The position numbers were made by a program, and so were the translations under genes. A stretch of 64,000 bases of DNA. Origin: Euphorbia lathyris (lineage: Eukaryota; Streptophyta; Magnoliopsida; Malpighiales; Euphorbiaceae). The stretch is from the NCBI RefSeq assembly GCF_963576675.1, contig NC_088910.1:107288807-107352806 (forward strand), in the 5' to 3' direction. Positions 32,506 through 45,000 of the stretch are shown here, piece by piece. The notes beneath the pieces were generated by a model that searched no databases, was not told the DNA's origin, and saw only the letters and a program-made list of their open reading frames with translations. Position 1 is the first letter of the stretch. Each line of letters begins with the position of its first letter.

Positions 32506-35500
32506 CTAAAGCCAATTGTTTCTATAACTTATCCCAGTAGAAGTTAGACGACGATCATGTACTTTCTGGGTTAAGGGCTTTGTCAACGGATCTGCAACGT
32601 TGTCCTTTTTAGGTACTCTTTCTATTCTCACATCTCCTCTTGCCACAATTTCTCTTATAATGTGGTATCGCTTAAGGTAATGCTTGGACGCATTATGAGA
32701 TCGTGGTTCCTTTGCTTGCGCAATGGCTCCATTGTTATCACAATATAGTGTAATGGGATTTACAATGTCAGGAACCACACCAAGTTCAGTAATGAACTTC
32801 CTAATCCAAACTGCTTCCTTTGCTGCTTCCGCAGCAGCGATATACTCTGACTCGGTCGTAGAGAAAGCTACGCTTCCTTGCTTGGAACTCTTCCAGCTGA
32901 CCGCGCCCCCATTCAAGATAAACAGGTATCCTGATTGGGATTTAAAATCGTTCTCATCTGTGAGATGACTTGCGTCTGAAAATCCTTCTATTTTCAGATC
33001 TCCTTCTCCGTACACTAGAAACATGTCTTTAGTTCTTCTCAAGTACTTAAGAATGTTTTTGACGGCAATCCAGTGCTCGTCTCCCGGATTTCCTTGGTAA
33101 CGACTCGTTATAGATAACGCGAACGCTACGTCAGGTCTAGTGCATAGCATAACATACATAATCGAACCGATTGCGCTGGCGTACGGGACTACAGCCATGC
33201 GCTTCTTATCATCATCGGTTTTAGGACATTGATGATTGTTTAACTTTACTCCATGTAGCATGGGTAAGTTACCTCATTTCAATTCAAGCATGCTAAACCG
33301 CTTTAGCACCTATTCGATGTATGTAGCCTGTGAAAGACCGAGCAGTCTTCTTGATCTATCTCTGTAGATCTTTATACCAAGTATATAAGCTGCTTCACCA
33401 AGGTCTTTCATTGAGAAGTTACTAGATAACCATACTTTTACCGACTGTAGCAGAGCTATGTCATTTCCTATTAGTAATATATCGTCCACATATAATATTA
33501 GAAATGCTACAGAGCTCCCACTTGCTTTCTTATAAATGCAAGCTTCTTCGCAATTTTGTTCGAAACCAAATTGTTTTATGGTTTCATCAAAACACTTGTT
33601 CCAGCTTCTAGATGCTTGCTTGAGTCCATAAATGGATCTCTGAAGTTTGCAAACCTTGTTTGCATCCTTTGATATGAAACCTTCAGGTTGCATCATATAT
33701 ACATCCTCAAGCAGGTTTCCGTTTAGGAAAGCTGTTTTCACATCCATTTGCCAAATCTCGTAATCGTAGTGAGCGGCAATAGCAAGCATTATTCTGATTG
33801 ATTTGGACATAGCCACAGGAGAGAAAGTTTCGTCATAATCAATTCCTTGCTTCTGACGATATCCTTTCGCTACTAACCTAGCTTTGTAGGTGCTAACCTT
33901 TCCATCCATGTCTGTCTTCTTTTTGAAGATCCATCTGCACCCAATGGGTTTTATCCCTTCGGGTGGATCAACCAAAGTCCACACTTGGTTGGTGTACATG
34001 GAATCCATTTCAGAATCTATGGCCTCGAGCCACGCTTTAGAATCTGGACTAGTAAGAGCCTCTTCATAGTTTTCGGGTTCGTCGTCTAACACGGGAACCT
34101 CATCATCTCCCACTAGAAAACCATATCTAATAGGGAGTTCACGAACTCTTTGTGATCTACGAAGGGGTGGCACTTGAGTCTCATCTAATGGGACTGCATC
34201 GGGTTCCTCAATCGCTTCTGTTGTTTCAGTTGGTGTTTCTTGTTTATGAACTTCATCAAGTTCAATCATGCTTCCCTTTTCTGTGTCTTCGAGAAACTCT
34301 TTCTCTAAGAAGGTTGCGTACTTGGATACTATCACTTTCTGATCATCTGGATGATAGAAGTAATATCCCATAGTTTCCTTAGGGTATCCAATGAAGAAAC
34401 ATTTATCAGATTTAGAATCTAGTTTGTCAGACGCAATGCGTTTGAAAAATGCTGAACAACCCCATACTCTCATGAATGAGAATACGGGTTTCCTACCAAC
34501 GAACAATTCATATGATGTGGAACTAGCGGATTTAGTTGGTACTCGATTTAGGGTGAAGAGGGCGGTTTCCAAGGCATAGCCCCAGAATGTCTTTGTATAG
34601 GGAGGTGTCCATTATGAGCATATGCCACATTCAGTTAGATAATTCAGAAAATCATCTGAAAGATATTCGCCACCTCGATCGGATCGAAGTGTCTTTATTT
34701 TCTTTTCTAGTTGATTTTCCACTTCATTCTTGAAGCATTTGAATTTCTCAAAAGCTTCGGATTTGTGCTTCATCAAGTAGATATAACCATATCGGGTATG
34801 GTCGTCTATGAAGCTAATGAAGTATCTGAATCCTCCTCTTGTTTGGACTGACATAGGACCGCATACATCTGAATGAATGAGTCCTAGAGTGTCTGATACA
34901 CGTTCACCTTTATTGCTAAAGGGTGTCTTTGTCATTTTGCCTTTTAAACATGCTTCGCACGTTTCCAATGATTCAGGATCAATTGAATTTATAAGCCCAT
35001 CTTGATGTAGCTTAAGCATGCGTCTTTTGTTTATATGGCCTAAACGACAATGCCACAAGTAAGTTGAATTATCTAGCTTATGTCTTTTGATATCAATTGC
35101 GAAAACATAAATTTTGTCATCTAACACATAAATCCCATTTTGTGATATTCCTGAAAAATAGAAAATCGAATCTCTATAAAAATCGCAACGTTTGTCTTTT
35201 ATTGAAATATGAAAACCGTCGTCAACAAGACGACTAATAGAAATAATGTTATGAGACATTTGCGGAACGTATAAACAGTTCCTTAATTCTATTACAAGCC
35301 CAGAGGGCAAATTTAAAACATAATCTCCGATTGCGAGGGCGGCAACTCTTACTCCATTTCCCACTCGCAAGTTTATGCTTCCTTTCTTCAATTCCTTAGT
35401 CTGATTTAGTTCCTGCATATTTGTACAAATATGAGATCCGCATCCGGTATCAAGTACCCAAGATTCAGACTGTGAAATCGTATTTATTTCAATATAAAAC

Positions 35501-36332
35501 CTACCAGATGTTGAAGCACCGCCTTTTCCCTTCTTGAGGGTGGCTAGATACTCCTTGCAGTTCCTTCTCCAATGCCCGTCTTTACCACAGAAGTGGCACT
35601 CTCCTTTGGGCTTCTTTACTTCCTTTCCCTTAGCTCTAGTGGGCATGGCCCTCTTACCTTTCTTGGGATATTTAGGATTGGGAAAATTCCCTTTACTCTT
35701 CTTTGATCCCTCTATGACAAGAGCTGGTATTGCCTTGTCTTTCTTCATATTGGGCTCAACTGACTTGAGTATATTTGCAAGCTCTTCAAGAGAGGTTTGC
35801 AAGTCATTCATTTGGTAGTTCATGATGAACTGTGAATAACTCTCTGGGAGGGATTGAAGAATTAAGTCTATGCTTAGTTCGTTATCCATCGCGAATCCAA
35901 TACTTGAAAGTTTGGTAATATAGCCAATCATCTTGACACAATGTGTCATGACAGATGTGCCCTCTTGCATCCTACAACGATATAGCAACTTGGATATCTC
36001 GTAGCGTTCACACCTAGTCTGTTTCCCAAACAGCTCTTTAAGGTGCATGATGATGGAATAGGCATCCATTTCTCATGTTGCCTTTGTAATTCCGGTGTCA
36101 TCGATGCAAGTATGATGCATCCGGCATGATCATCATCAGCCTTGTGCTTCTGGTAAGCATCAATTTCCTCAATGGGAGCATCATCAGCAGGGATAGGGGG
36201 TATCATTGTATCAAGTACATACCCTATCTTATCGAACTTCAAAACAATTTTGAGGTTCCGAAACCAGTCGGTGAAGTTTGAACCATTCAATTTGTTATCG
36301 GTAAGAATGTTTTGCAGATTGGTTTTAGTCAT
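32506..36332 (-). pseudogene. Copia A gag-pol
   Basis: Gag begins MTKTNLQNILTDNKLNGSNF at 36332. A one-base loss near 36072 shifts the frame. The remaining parts share one frame: CCHC knuckle CHFCGKDGHWRRNC, protease SWVLDTGCGSHIC, integrase zinc part (HCRLGHINKRR, CEACLKGK) and core (IHSDVCGPM; LRSDRGGEYL). Stops lie at 34612-34614, 33310-33312 and 33274-33276. Right after 34612 about 35 codons around the third catalytic residue of integrase are missing. RT has YVDDILLIGND; RNase H has FSDASHLTD, STTESEYIAA and LYCDNNGA. Not functional as it stands. Confidence 0.9.
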
Positions 36333-37627
36333 GATTTTAAGAGTGATTATATAAACCTGAGAGTGAGAAAGAGTAAACGTATGTTATTCATTTGCTTTAA
36401 AGTATATCAATCTAAAATTATAGGCCTTTTGCTTATTTTAGATTGCTCCCACTATTTTGCCAAATTAATAGCCCTCCATATTAATTCGAAGAATTTCACA
36501 AATCCTTTAGTGAGCTAGGATCCTAACTCCTGAGATTTCGTCTTGAGTTTACCCAACAAGCTAGTCTCATTCGTTAGGTAGATTCATGTAATCAATCACA
36601 TCTTAAATGTGATTCCTAGGTTATTGGGTTACTAACCACATTAGTAACTAATATTCTATTTATATTAATCCCAACCGTATTGCCCATTAGTTTATGAAAA
36701 CATGAGTTTACCCATCCAATTATCATAATCTAATTTAAGTATTACCCCATATTCATGAAAAGTGATTTTCGATAATTCAGGTGTTATCGTAAGACCCCGA
36801 GCTTGAGTTTACCCAACAACCCAAAGGCCCTCAGTACTGCCGGCTGAATTATAATATTAAGGAGGGACAACAGATTTTAATAACTTGCTTATTTACTTAA
36901 CTTTTTAATGAGGGATTTTATTTTAGGTCTCATAATCTAACTTAGTCTTGATTTGCTTTAGCATACATCAGACACATACATTGGCGTTATGGACATATCA
37001 TCTAAATTATTCCGTCGAGCCAGAGACGGAATAAAAGGCCAAACCTAGGGAAATACTAACTATTACATATTTCTCTTTAGGTCCTCCGTCTTCTCCATGG
37101 CGCCTTGAAATTACAAATTAATTTCTATACTACTAAAGAAAACTTCAATTAAATTGAAGGGAATTAGACGAGAGGAGAAATTACAATAGATAGTAGAAAG
37201 GCAGGACTCGCAGACCCTATTTCAAAAATACCAAAAGACTAAAGAGGGTCCAAATATGTCCATAACTCCAAACATGCATAGACACAATTAAATAAATTTA
37301 ATTGGTTGATTACATAACTATTTTATGTAATATTTGGGTTAATCACATTAACGCATCATTTAACTTTCATCCAATTTTACTTCTAACAGTTTCGTGTCTT
37401 TTATGTTATCTTAACTACATAAAACTTTAATTATGCACGTCCCAATTATTTTGATTTTAATTCATTTAAAACTTTGATTTACAAATAGGTAAAACAAACT
37501 TTTAAATAAATTTTCATTCGATAATCAAAACAGAAAACTATTAATTTCTGAAACATACATATACATATTAAAAAAAATAGTTTTAAACAATTTAAAACTA
37601 GGTGGGAATCGGGCCGGGCCCGAGGTC

Positions 37628-37770
37628 GGGCTGCTGCCGTTTGGCAGCAGCCCTAGGCGTCGGACATGCCGCTGCCTTGCGGCAGCGGCAGCCAGACGCC
37701 GCGCGCGGTTGCTGCCGCGCGGCAGCAACCGCGCAACAATAGTCGGGTCGCACCGTATGGCGCGACCCGA
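37628..37770. repeat. Cluster of four perfect GC-rich hairpins
   Basis: Hairpins: 37628-37653 (GGGCTGCTGCC arms, loop gttt), 37667-37690 (TGCCGCTGCC arms, loop ttgc), 37703-37734 (GCGCGGTTGCTGCC arms, loop gcgc) and 37743-37770 (TCGGGTCGC arms, 10-nt loop). All arms are perfect. Three have loops of four bases and share a CTGCC/GGCAG core. The cluster stands out against AT-rich flanks and is absent from copia B. Confidence 0.9.
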
Positions 37771-37805
37771 ACTACTGTTTATTTTTTTTAATATATATAT
37801 ATATA

Positions 37806-37890
37806 GGGGAGGGATCAAGTGAGAACCCTCCCTTAGATGAGGACACTTTGATAGGTGAGAACCACCTAAAACTACACCGTTTAACTCAAT
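37806..37890 (+). repeat. MULE1 left TIR
   Basis: Aligns to the complement of 48421-48503, with blocks GTGAGAACCCT, TGAGGACA, GGTGAGAACC and AAAACTAC in the same order and spacing. Confidence 0.8.
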
Positions 37891-38321
37891 ACTATAACCA
37901 CCTGCTATTCCAATCAACAAATCGCGCAATCACTCACACCAAAATCACGATCAAAAAACGCTCAAATCTCTCACATCTTCTCCATCACCGTTCTTCATCA
38001 TCGTTCTTCATCAGCGATCTCAAGCATCTTCTTCATCATCGTTCTCCGTCATCTTCTCCATCATCGTTCTTCATCATCGTCAATTAGATCGACCTCCTTC
38101 ATCATCGTTCCGTCATTAAACACTCCAAAAATAATCTGAAATCGCAAATCAGATTAAGAAAAAACGATCTACAGTCAAAGAAATAGCATCAATCAGGTAA
38201 TTTTATCTCCAACAACTATAAATGAATATTAAATTGTGTTCTGTTTTTTATGTTTATAATTATTCAGATATTGCTTAAATCTGAAACAGATTGGAAATCA
38301 TTCAGATTCTATTCCGAAACA

Positions 38322-41300
38322 ATGGAATTGCATGAAATAATAGACAATAATCTACAGGAGAATGATGATAACCATGAAATTTCTCTGTCTTCAACTATTG
38401 AAAGAGGTACATGTGTTCTTCATAATTTCTCTGTTCTTCATAATCTAAAAAATCTTGTTCTAAATAATTGTTCATGTGTTCTATAGATATTAGTACATAT
38501 TATTCGTTTTTTATTTATAATTAGTTGTAAAAATTGTTGAAAAAATAAAATTGAGTATATTGAAATATAGAGTTCACTACGTTCTTCAAATTGTACCTCA
38601 TGTTCTAAACAATTGTTCATATGTCCTATATATTATCACATATGTTCCAAAATTGCACTTAAATGCAGTGTCACATGAAGAGCAGCAAAATCATTCTTCC
38701 ACTGCAATTGTCCTGACTCCTGGAGGAACAAAAGAATGGAAGCCATGTTGCTCTCCGGAAAAAATACCTATTGTAGGAACAAAATTTAATACTATTGATG
38801 AGGGTATTGAATTTTACAAAGCATATGCCACTGAAGCAGGATTTAATATTAGAAAATCTACAGTGAAAAAAAGAAAGAACACAAATGTTGTGATTTTTCA
38901 ATACTGTTTGTGCAATAAAGCAGGCCATAAGCAGAAAAAAAATGTTGAAGATACTGAAGGACATAAACCGAGAAGAAGATTAATCACACGTGTTGGATGC
39001 CAAGCACAAATTTTTTTAAAGTACTGCAATGATGGAAAATATATTGTCTTTCGTTTAAAAGAGGAACATACACACCCACTTTACAGTCCACGCTGTATGA
39101 AATTTCAAAAACAGGGAAGAAAACTGACAATACTACACAAGAAGTTGATTGTTGATAATTCTAAGGTGAGTCATATTCTAAATTTACTTTCCTAACAACA
39201 TCTACAATGTTTTCAAATTGTATTTACTTTCTTTATAAAATCTGTTCATGTGTTTTGTGTAGATGAATGTCGGACCCGTAAGAACATACAGGCAAATAAA
39301 AGAAAATGTAGGAGGATACAACAATGTAGGAGCATCTAAGCAAGATTTCAAAAACTTCCACAGAGATTTAAAGGCTTACATTTATGAGTCAGATGCCCAA
39401 ATGTTTATTGACATTTTCAGCAAGAAAAAACTTCTATGGTCTGCTTTTTTTTTCGACTTTGATATGGATGAAGACGATCATCTCTGCAGAGCTTTATAGG
39501 CAGACCCCATTTGTAGAAAGAATTATGCTCTATTTGGTGATATGGTATCTTTTGACACAACATACCAAACAAACAGGTATAATATTACATGTACCAATTT
39601 CTTATTCCAATGTTCTAAATATTAATTGGCATGTTCTAAAATCTTATTGACATGTTCTAAAATCTTATTCTTATATTCTTAAAAAGTTTTCTTATTTATA
39701 AATATTTGTATATTATTTCCACAGATATAACATGATCTTTGGCCTCTTTACTGGAGTAGACCACCATAAAAAATGTGTTACATTCGCTGCTTGTTTCATT
39801 GCTAAAGAAGATATTGCATCATTTGAGTGGGTTTTCAAAACGTTTCTTAACGCAATGGGAAGCAATGAACCTACATGCTTAATAACAGATCAAGATCCAA
39901 CAATGAAGATTGCAATAAAAAATGTTTTCCAAAAAACAGAACATAGATTCTGCATGTGGCACATTATGAAAAAGATGAATGATAAAATAGGTAAGCCTTC
40001 CAAAGCATTGTTTACAATTAAAAAATTTAATACTTGATTGTTCTACTATATGTTTTGATCACGTATTAAATTGTATGTTCCAATATATTATTGGCATGTT
40101 AATTTTTTTTGTATATAATGAAGATACTTACTGGTTTTTTTAATAGGTCGTGCAATTATGCAAGAAACCAATTTCTTAAAAAGGATTCAACCAATTGTCT
40201 GGAGTGTTGAGATTGAACCTGAAGAATTTGATGAAAAATGGAAAGCAGTCATTTCAGAGTTTAATTTGGAAAAACATGAATGGCTAGGTCAAATATTTGA
40301 AATCAGAAAAATGTGGATTCCAGCGTACTTCAGGGACTTATTCCTAGGAGGAATTATGAGAACTATATCAAGGTCAGAGAGCGAGAACAACTTTTTCACT
40401 GCTTTTACAAATTCTCATTTAAGTCTTGTAGAATTTTATTTGAGATTTGATAGTGCAATGGATGCACAAAGGCATAACCAAGCTCACAATGACAATGATG
40501 TCAAACATAAAAGACCTGTATGCAAAACACCAATGGGTATTGAAAGACATGGAGCTGATGTTTATACAACTACTGTCTTTTATGAGTTTCTGGAAGAGGT
40601 TTATAATGGTTCTTTCTTTTGTGGAATAGACGGATTCTATAAACAACCTCCTTTCGAAATTTACACTATCAAAGAGCAAAGGACATCAAAAAACTTTCAG
40701 GTTATGTACAGCAACATTGAAAACGAAACAAAATGTTTGTGCAAGAAGTTTGAAAGACAAGGCTTACCATGTAGACACATGGTGTGGGTTTGGAAGGCAA
40801 AAATGCTTGAATCAATTCCTAACAGGTATGTTCTTAACAGATGGACTACATTAGCAACAAGTCAAAAAAACATTAATCTGCACAGAAATCTTATGGAAGA
40901 ATGTGCTGCTACAATTGATAAGAAAACATTGATGAATCAACTATGGTCAGAGATTAATGTTTGTGTCTATTTAGCTCAAGGTAATGAGGAAAATATAAAG
41001 GATCTTGTGAAGAAGTTTCAAGGAATCAGAATGGATTTAGAAGCTAACATCACTCAAAAAGACACTGAGAAAAATAGAACTCTTACAAAAAATCAAGACA
41101 TTGAAATGTTGATTGGAACTAGTGTACCAACTGAAATTAATGTCAAAGCACCAAAAATATCAAAGAACAAAGGTACAGGTGTACATATTCCAAAAGGAAA
41201 CGGTGATAAAAGATTGAAGAGTGAAAGAGAGAAAGCTGTTGAGGAAAACCAGAAAAAAAAGAGGTTATGCAGAGTCTGTAATCAGCTTGCTAACCATGAT

Positions 41301-41324
41301 AGCAGAAACTGTCCAGAAAAATAG
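38322..41324 (+). pseudogene. MULE1 transposase (FAR1-type MuDR), five exons, one stop
   Basis: Exons by hand: 38322-38406, 38669-39165, 39263-39576, 39725-39990, 40147-41324; all introns are GT-AG and phases agree. Exon 2 has a FAR1-type DNA-binding region (EFYKAYATEAGFNIRKS, then CLCNKAGHK). Exons 3-5 give the MULE catalytic core: Asp in MVSFDTTYQTN, Asp in CLITDQDPTM, Glu in SRSESENNFF. A SWIM zinc finger (CLCKKFERQGLPCRHM) and a C-terminal knuckle (CRVCNQLANHDSRNC) follow. The only break seen is a TAG at 39497-39499 where the family has Trp. It may have moved recently, or be mobilised in trans. Confidence 0.88.
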
Positions 41325-42050
41325 AACAACTAATCTCTTATATTGTTTAGAACATATGATAAATTTTTTAGAACATATGATACATGTATTAGAACAACGA
41401 TTTAATATTTCCAATATACAATTTATTGTCACAGAATTATTTTTTTTCTATGTAAGAAGCTGAAAATTTCTTATTTTTATTTCTCTAAAATTTGTTATTT
41501 TTATTTCTCTATCTTTTTACCCATATTTCATTCAATGACATAATTAACATATTTCAAAGTATTATAAGTATAATAATTATTTCATGTTCCTCTATCTTTT
41601 TATCTATATTCCATCCAATTTATGACGTGTGCCATAATTATCATATTTTAAGTATTACAAATATGATCATTATGACATGTATCAAAATGAATCTAACATG
41701 TTTATAGTGGATATAAACATGTATAACAGTAAAAATTAACTTCAAGCTTCTCATTCTATTCTAATGAATTTCCATATGATTACAATTTTGTTAAACAAGC
41801 CTCTAAGCTGCACACCTTTCCACTCTAAACAAATATATCCAATCTACACTTCATTGCTGTTATCAAAATCGTGTATGTTCCAAAAAATATGTTTTATGTT
41901 CCAACAAATATGTCTTATGTTCTAACATATATAACATGTTAAAAAATAAAACACAAACTTTGCCAACAGAAACTTCTACAATATATTTTACAAAAATTAC
42001 AATAACTATCCCATATATATTACAAATTATAACTAACTAAACTAATAATA
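41325..42050. other. MULE1 intergenic region between convergent genes
   Basis: AT-rich, no coding frame. Contains several copies of the TTAGAACAT / ATGTTC[C/T]AA motif (near 41340, 41370, 41390, 41875, 41900 and 41925). Confidence 0.6.
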
Positions 42051-45000
42051 CTAGTGTTCATTCTTCCATTTTAATGCCTTCCCATTAACAGCAACAACTT
42101 CTTTGTTTCCAGGATCTGACAAAATCCTCCAACAGAACTCAACTCTAAAATTCTTCAACGGATCAACCTGCAATATTACAAAATCAATATTACTAATATT
42201 CTCAAAATAATAACATCAACCTATCATAAAAAAGATTAAAAAAAAAACTCACATTGTTATCTCCAACTCCAATATCCCATTTATCAACATCTTGTCCAAA
42301 ATATAATTCCATATGCTTCATAAGGAAAACACCACAATCATCATTATTGGTTGTGTCTTTCCACTTCAACTTCAAATGTCTTGCACTATAAGCACTGATA
42401 TCATTCAAACATTCAGGGCTTTCTCTTTTAATATAAAATGAATATGCTTTCACCTGGAAAACATAAAACAACATCTTATGAATATTAAAACATATCATAA
42501 ACTATTCAGAACATACAGTTAGTTTTTCAGAACATGATAATAAATATATAGAACACAATAACAAAACTAAAAAACAGTTGAGTAATATTACCAAAGCCTT
42601 TGCAAAACCCTTATATTTACTAGAAGGTTGAACACCTTTCTCAAGAGCCTTGTTATCAATAACATCTATTTTTCCAGTAAAATGGTTGATAACAAAAAGA
42701 TAGAAATATGCAGCATGAACAACCGGAAAGAACACCTAAAAAGATAAACCATTAGCCATCATAATAATTTCAAACAAAAATTACAGTAAAACACAATTTA
42801 CTTTTAATATAATTACCAACTGATAATTTTGTAAACTATCTACTTTAGCTTCACGAAGTTCATAACTAATCCTCTCAAAAAAAGCATCGTGTCTATCGCT
42901 GTACTTAGTAGATCCAGGAACTCCCTTATCTGTACATAGTAACAACTATACAAAAATACAACATTCATATTAATATAATCCAATTTCTTTTTAACAAAAA
43001 AAAAATATCAAAAAGTAAAAACACATACAAATGGTACAGTAGAGAAGAAGAATCTGTTCGCAGCAATTTGACCCCTGCTCTTCCTTTCACCATTCAATAT
43101 TCGAGACCACGTATCAACAACATTACAAACCAAATGATTCTTTCCTGACAAGGTAATAATCTCCTCTCTATTGATTGTGGACAAAGAATCACTATACAAT
43201 AACTCACTTCAAAAAAAGCAAACAGAATAAAATAAAAACAATAAGTATATCTTAAAGAAAATTCAAATTAACACAAACAACATTCAATTAAGATCTTACT
43301 GTGGGTCTCCATTACAGAAAGCATATTCCACCAACATTCTCCTCGAACCAAGCATATTATTTAGTAAATGCTCAGACTCAACCAAAAATGGAGACTGTAG
43401 ATACACAGGCAACTTTGAAATCCTTTTTGCACGATTTCCAACACCACCTTCTTCCACTTTCTCACCTACATCTTTCTCTACTCTCCTATTAACAACATAA
43501 AAAATAACAAAAAGGAAAAAAAATTAACCATGTTCCAAAACAGAAAACACATACTCTTAAATTCTATTCTCATGTTCTAAAATATAAACCATATGTTCAA
43601 AAAACACATACAGATATTCTAAATTACAAAAATTCTTAAATATCACTTACATTGCATTACTATTAGAAACATCATCAGTAAAACAGTCATCAAGTCCAGT
43701 AACTCCTACTCTTACCACTTCTTCCACAAACTCTTTCCGAACTTCATCCAAATCAATTTGACTATATTTCATACCACACCTACTTTTCCACTACAAAATA
43801 TAAAAAAATTAATACCATAAAACAAACTATAATTTCAAAATAATGCAACAAAACATTTATTATAAGTGGACTATACCTTTTCAGCAAACTTCAAATCATT
43901 GTCCATCACAATATCTCTCATGTACCGCATTACAAAAAAACCACATGTTTTATGATCTTTCTGCTCTGGCACACCCTACAACACAACAAGCACAACATTA
44001 AAATCATGTACATCAATCTAACCTTTACGTTCTAAACAATTTCACACGTGTACAAAACCAATATACAAATTAAGAGTTACCAAAAGTGCAGTCCATTTGA
44101 CTTTAATTTGATCATTCCCAGAGTATAATAGAATAGCGCTGTTAAAATGAAATTCATTAAAATCAGGTACATAATCTTAATCTTAAAACATAATTATATA
44201 TCAAATAAACTATAAAACAAAATATAAACAAAAAACATACTCATTCATAACATCCATCCATATATCTGCCATTGGCAAACGCCTTCTCAACGGATCCAAC
44301 CAATAAGCTTTAAAATTCATCAAATCGATAACTGACAACGTCCAGTGTCCACTGAAAATAATACTATTATTATTTCAAAATAAAGAAAATTACTTACAAA
44401 AATATTAAATAAAATAACTAAAATTTCATACCCTGTATTATATGGACACAAAAAGATAGACTTATCCATCGTGGACATCTTCAATCGATTCATCAACTCA
44501 TATGAGCGCTGGCTTACTGTTTTAGTACTTCCAATTGAATAAGTGTAATAAGGATCGACAAAATAAAACAATTTGTCCATTCCTCTTTTCTTCAACAAAT
44601 TAAACAAGTAGCTACATAAAAACACAAAAGTACATAGTAAGAATCAACTACAACTAATATAAATAAAACTATAATATTTCAAAAACAAAATACCTCATAT
44701 AGAAAATTATAAGGTTGCAAGTTATCTCTCCCATATGAACCAAAGAATATATATCCTGCCTCAACAATAATGCTTTAGCAGCATGTCCAAACAATTCTTC
44801 ACCAACAACATAGCTAACAAAATTGTCTTTCATCAACTCGGAATTAGCCCATTTGTACAGACTCTGTAACTTATCTGGAATATTTCTAGGCAAAGCTTGT
44901 AAATCTACATCCACAACATCTTCTATCATCACGTTATCAACTTCATCATCAACAACAAACCTGTTGACAAAACAAACCACCTTAAAACATAAAAAAGCAA

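Noticed and set aside
37628..37770. miRNA precursor
   Set aside because: Stems are short (9-14 bp) with tiny loops, unlike plant miRNA precursors.
38322..41324. Host FAR1/FHY3 transcription factor gene
   Set aside because: It lies between MULE TIRs inside a copia leader and has the complete MULE catalytic set; domesticated FAR1 genes do not sit in such a setting.
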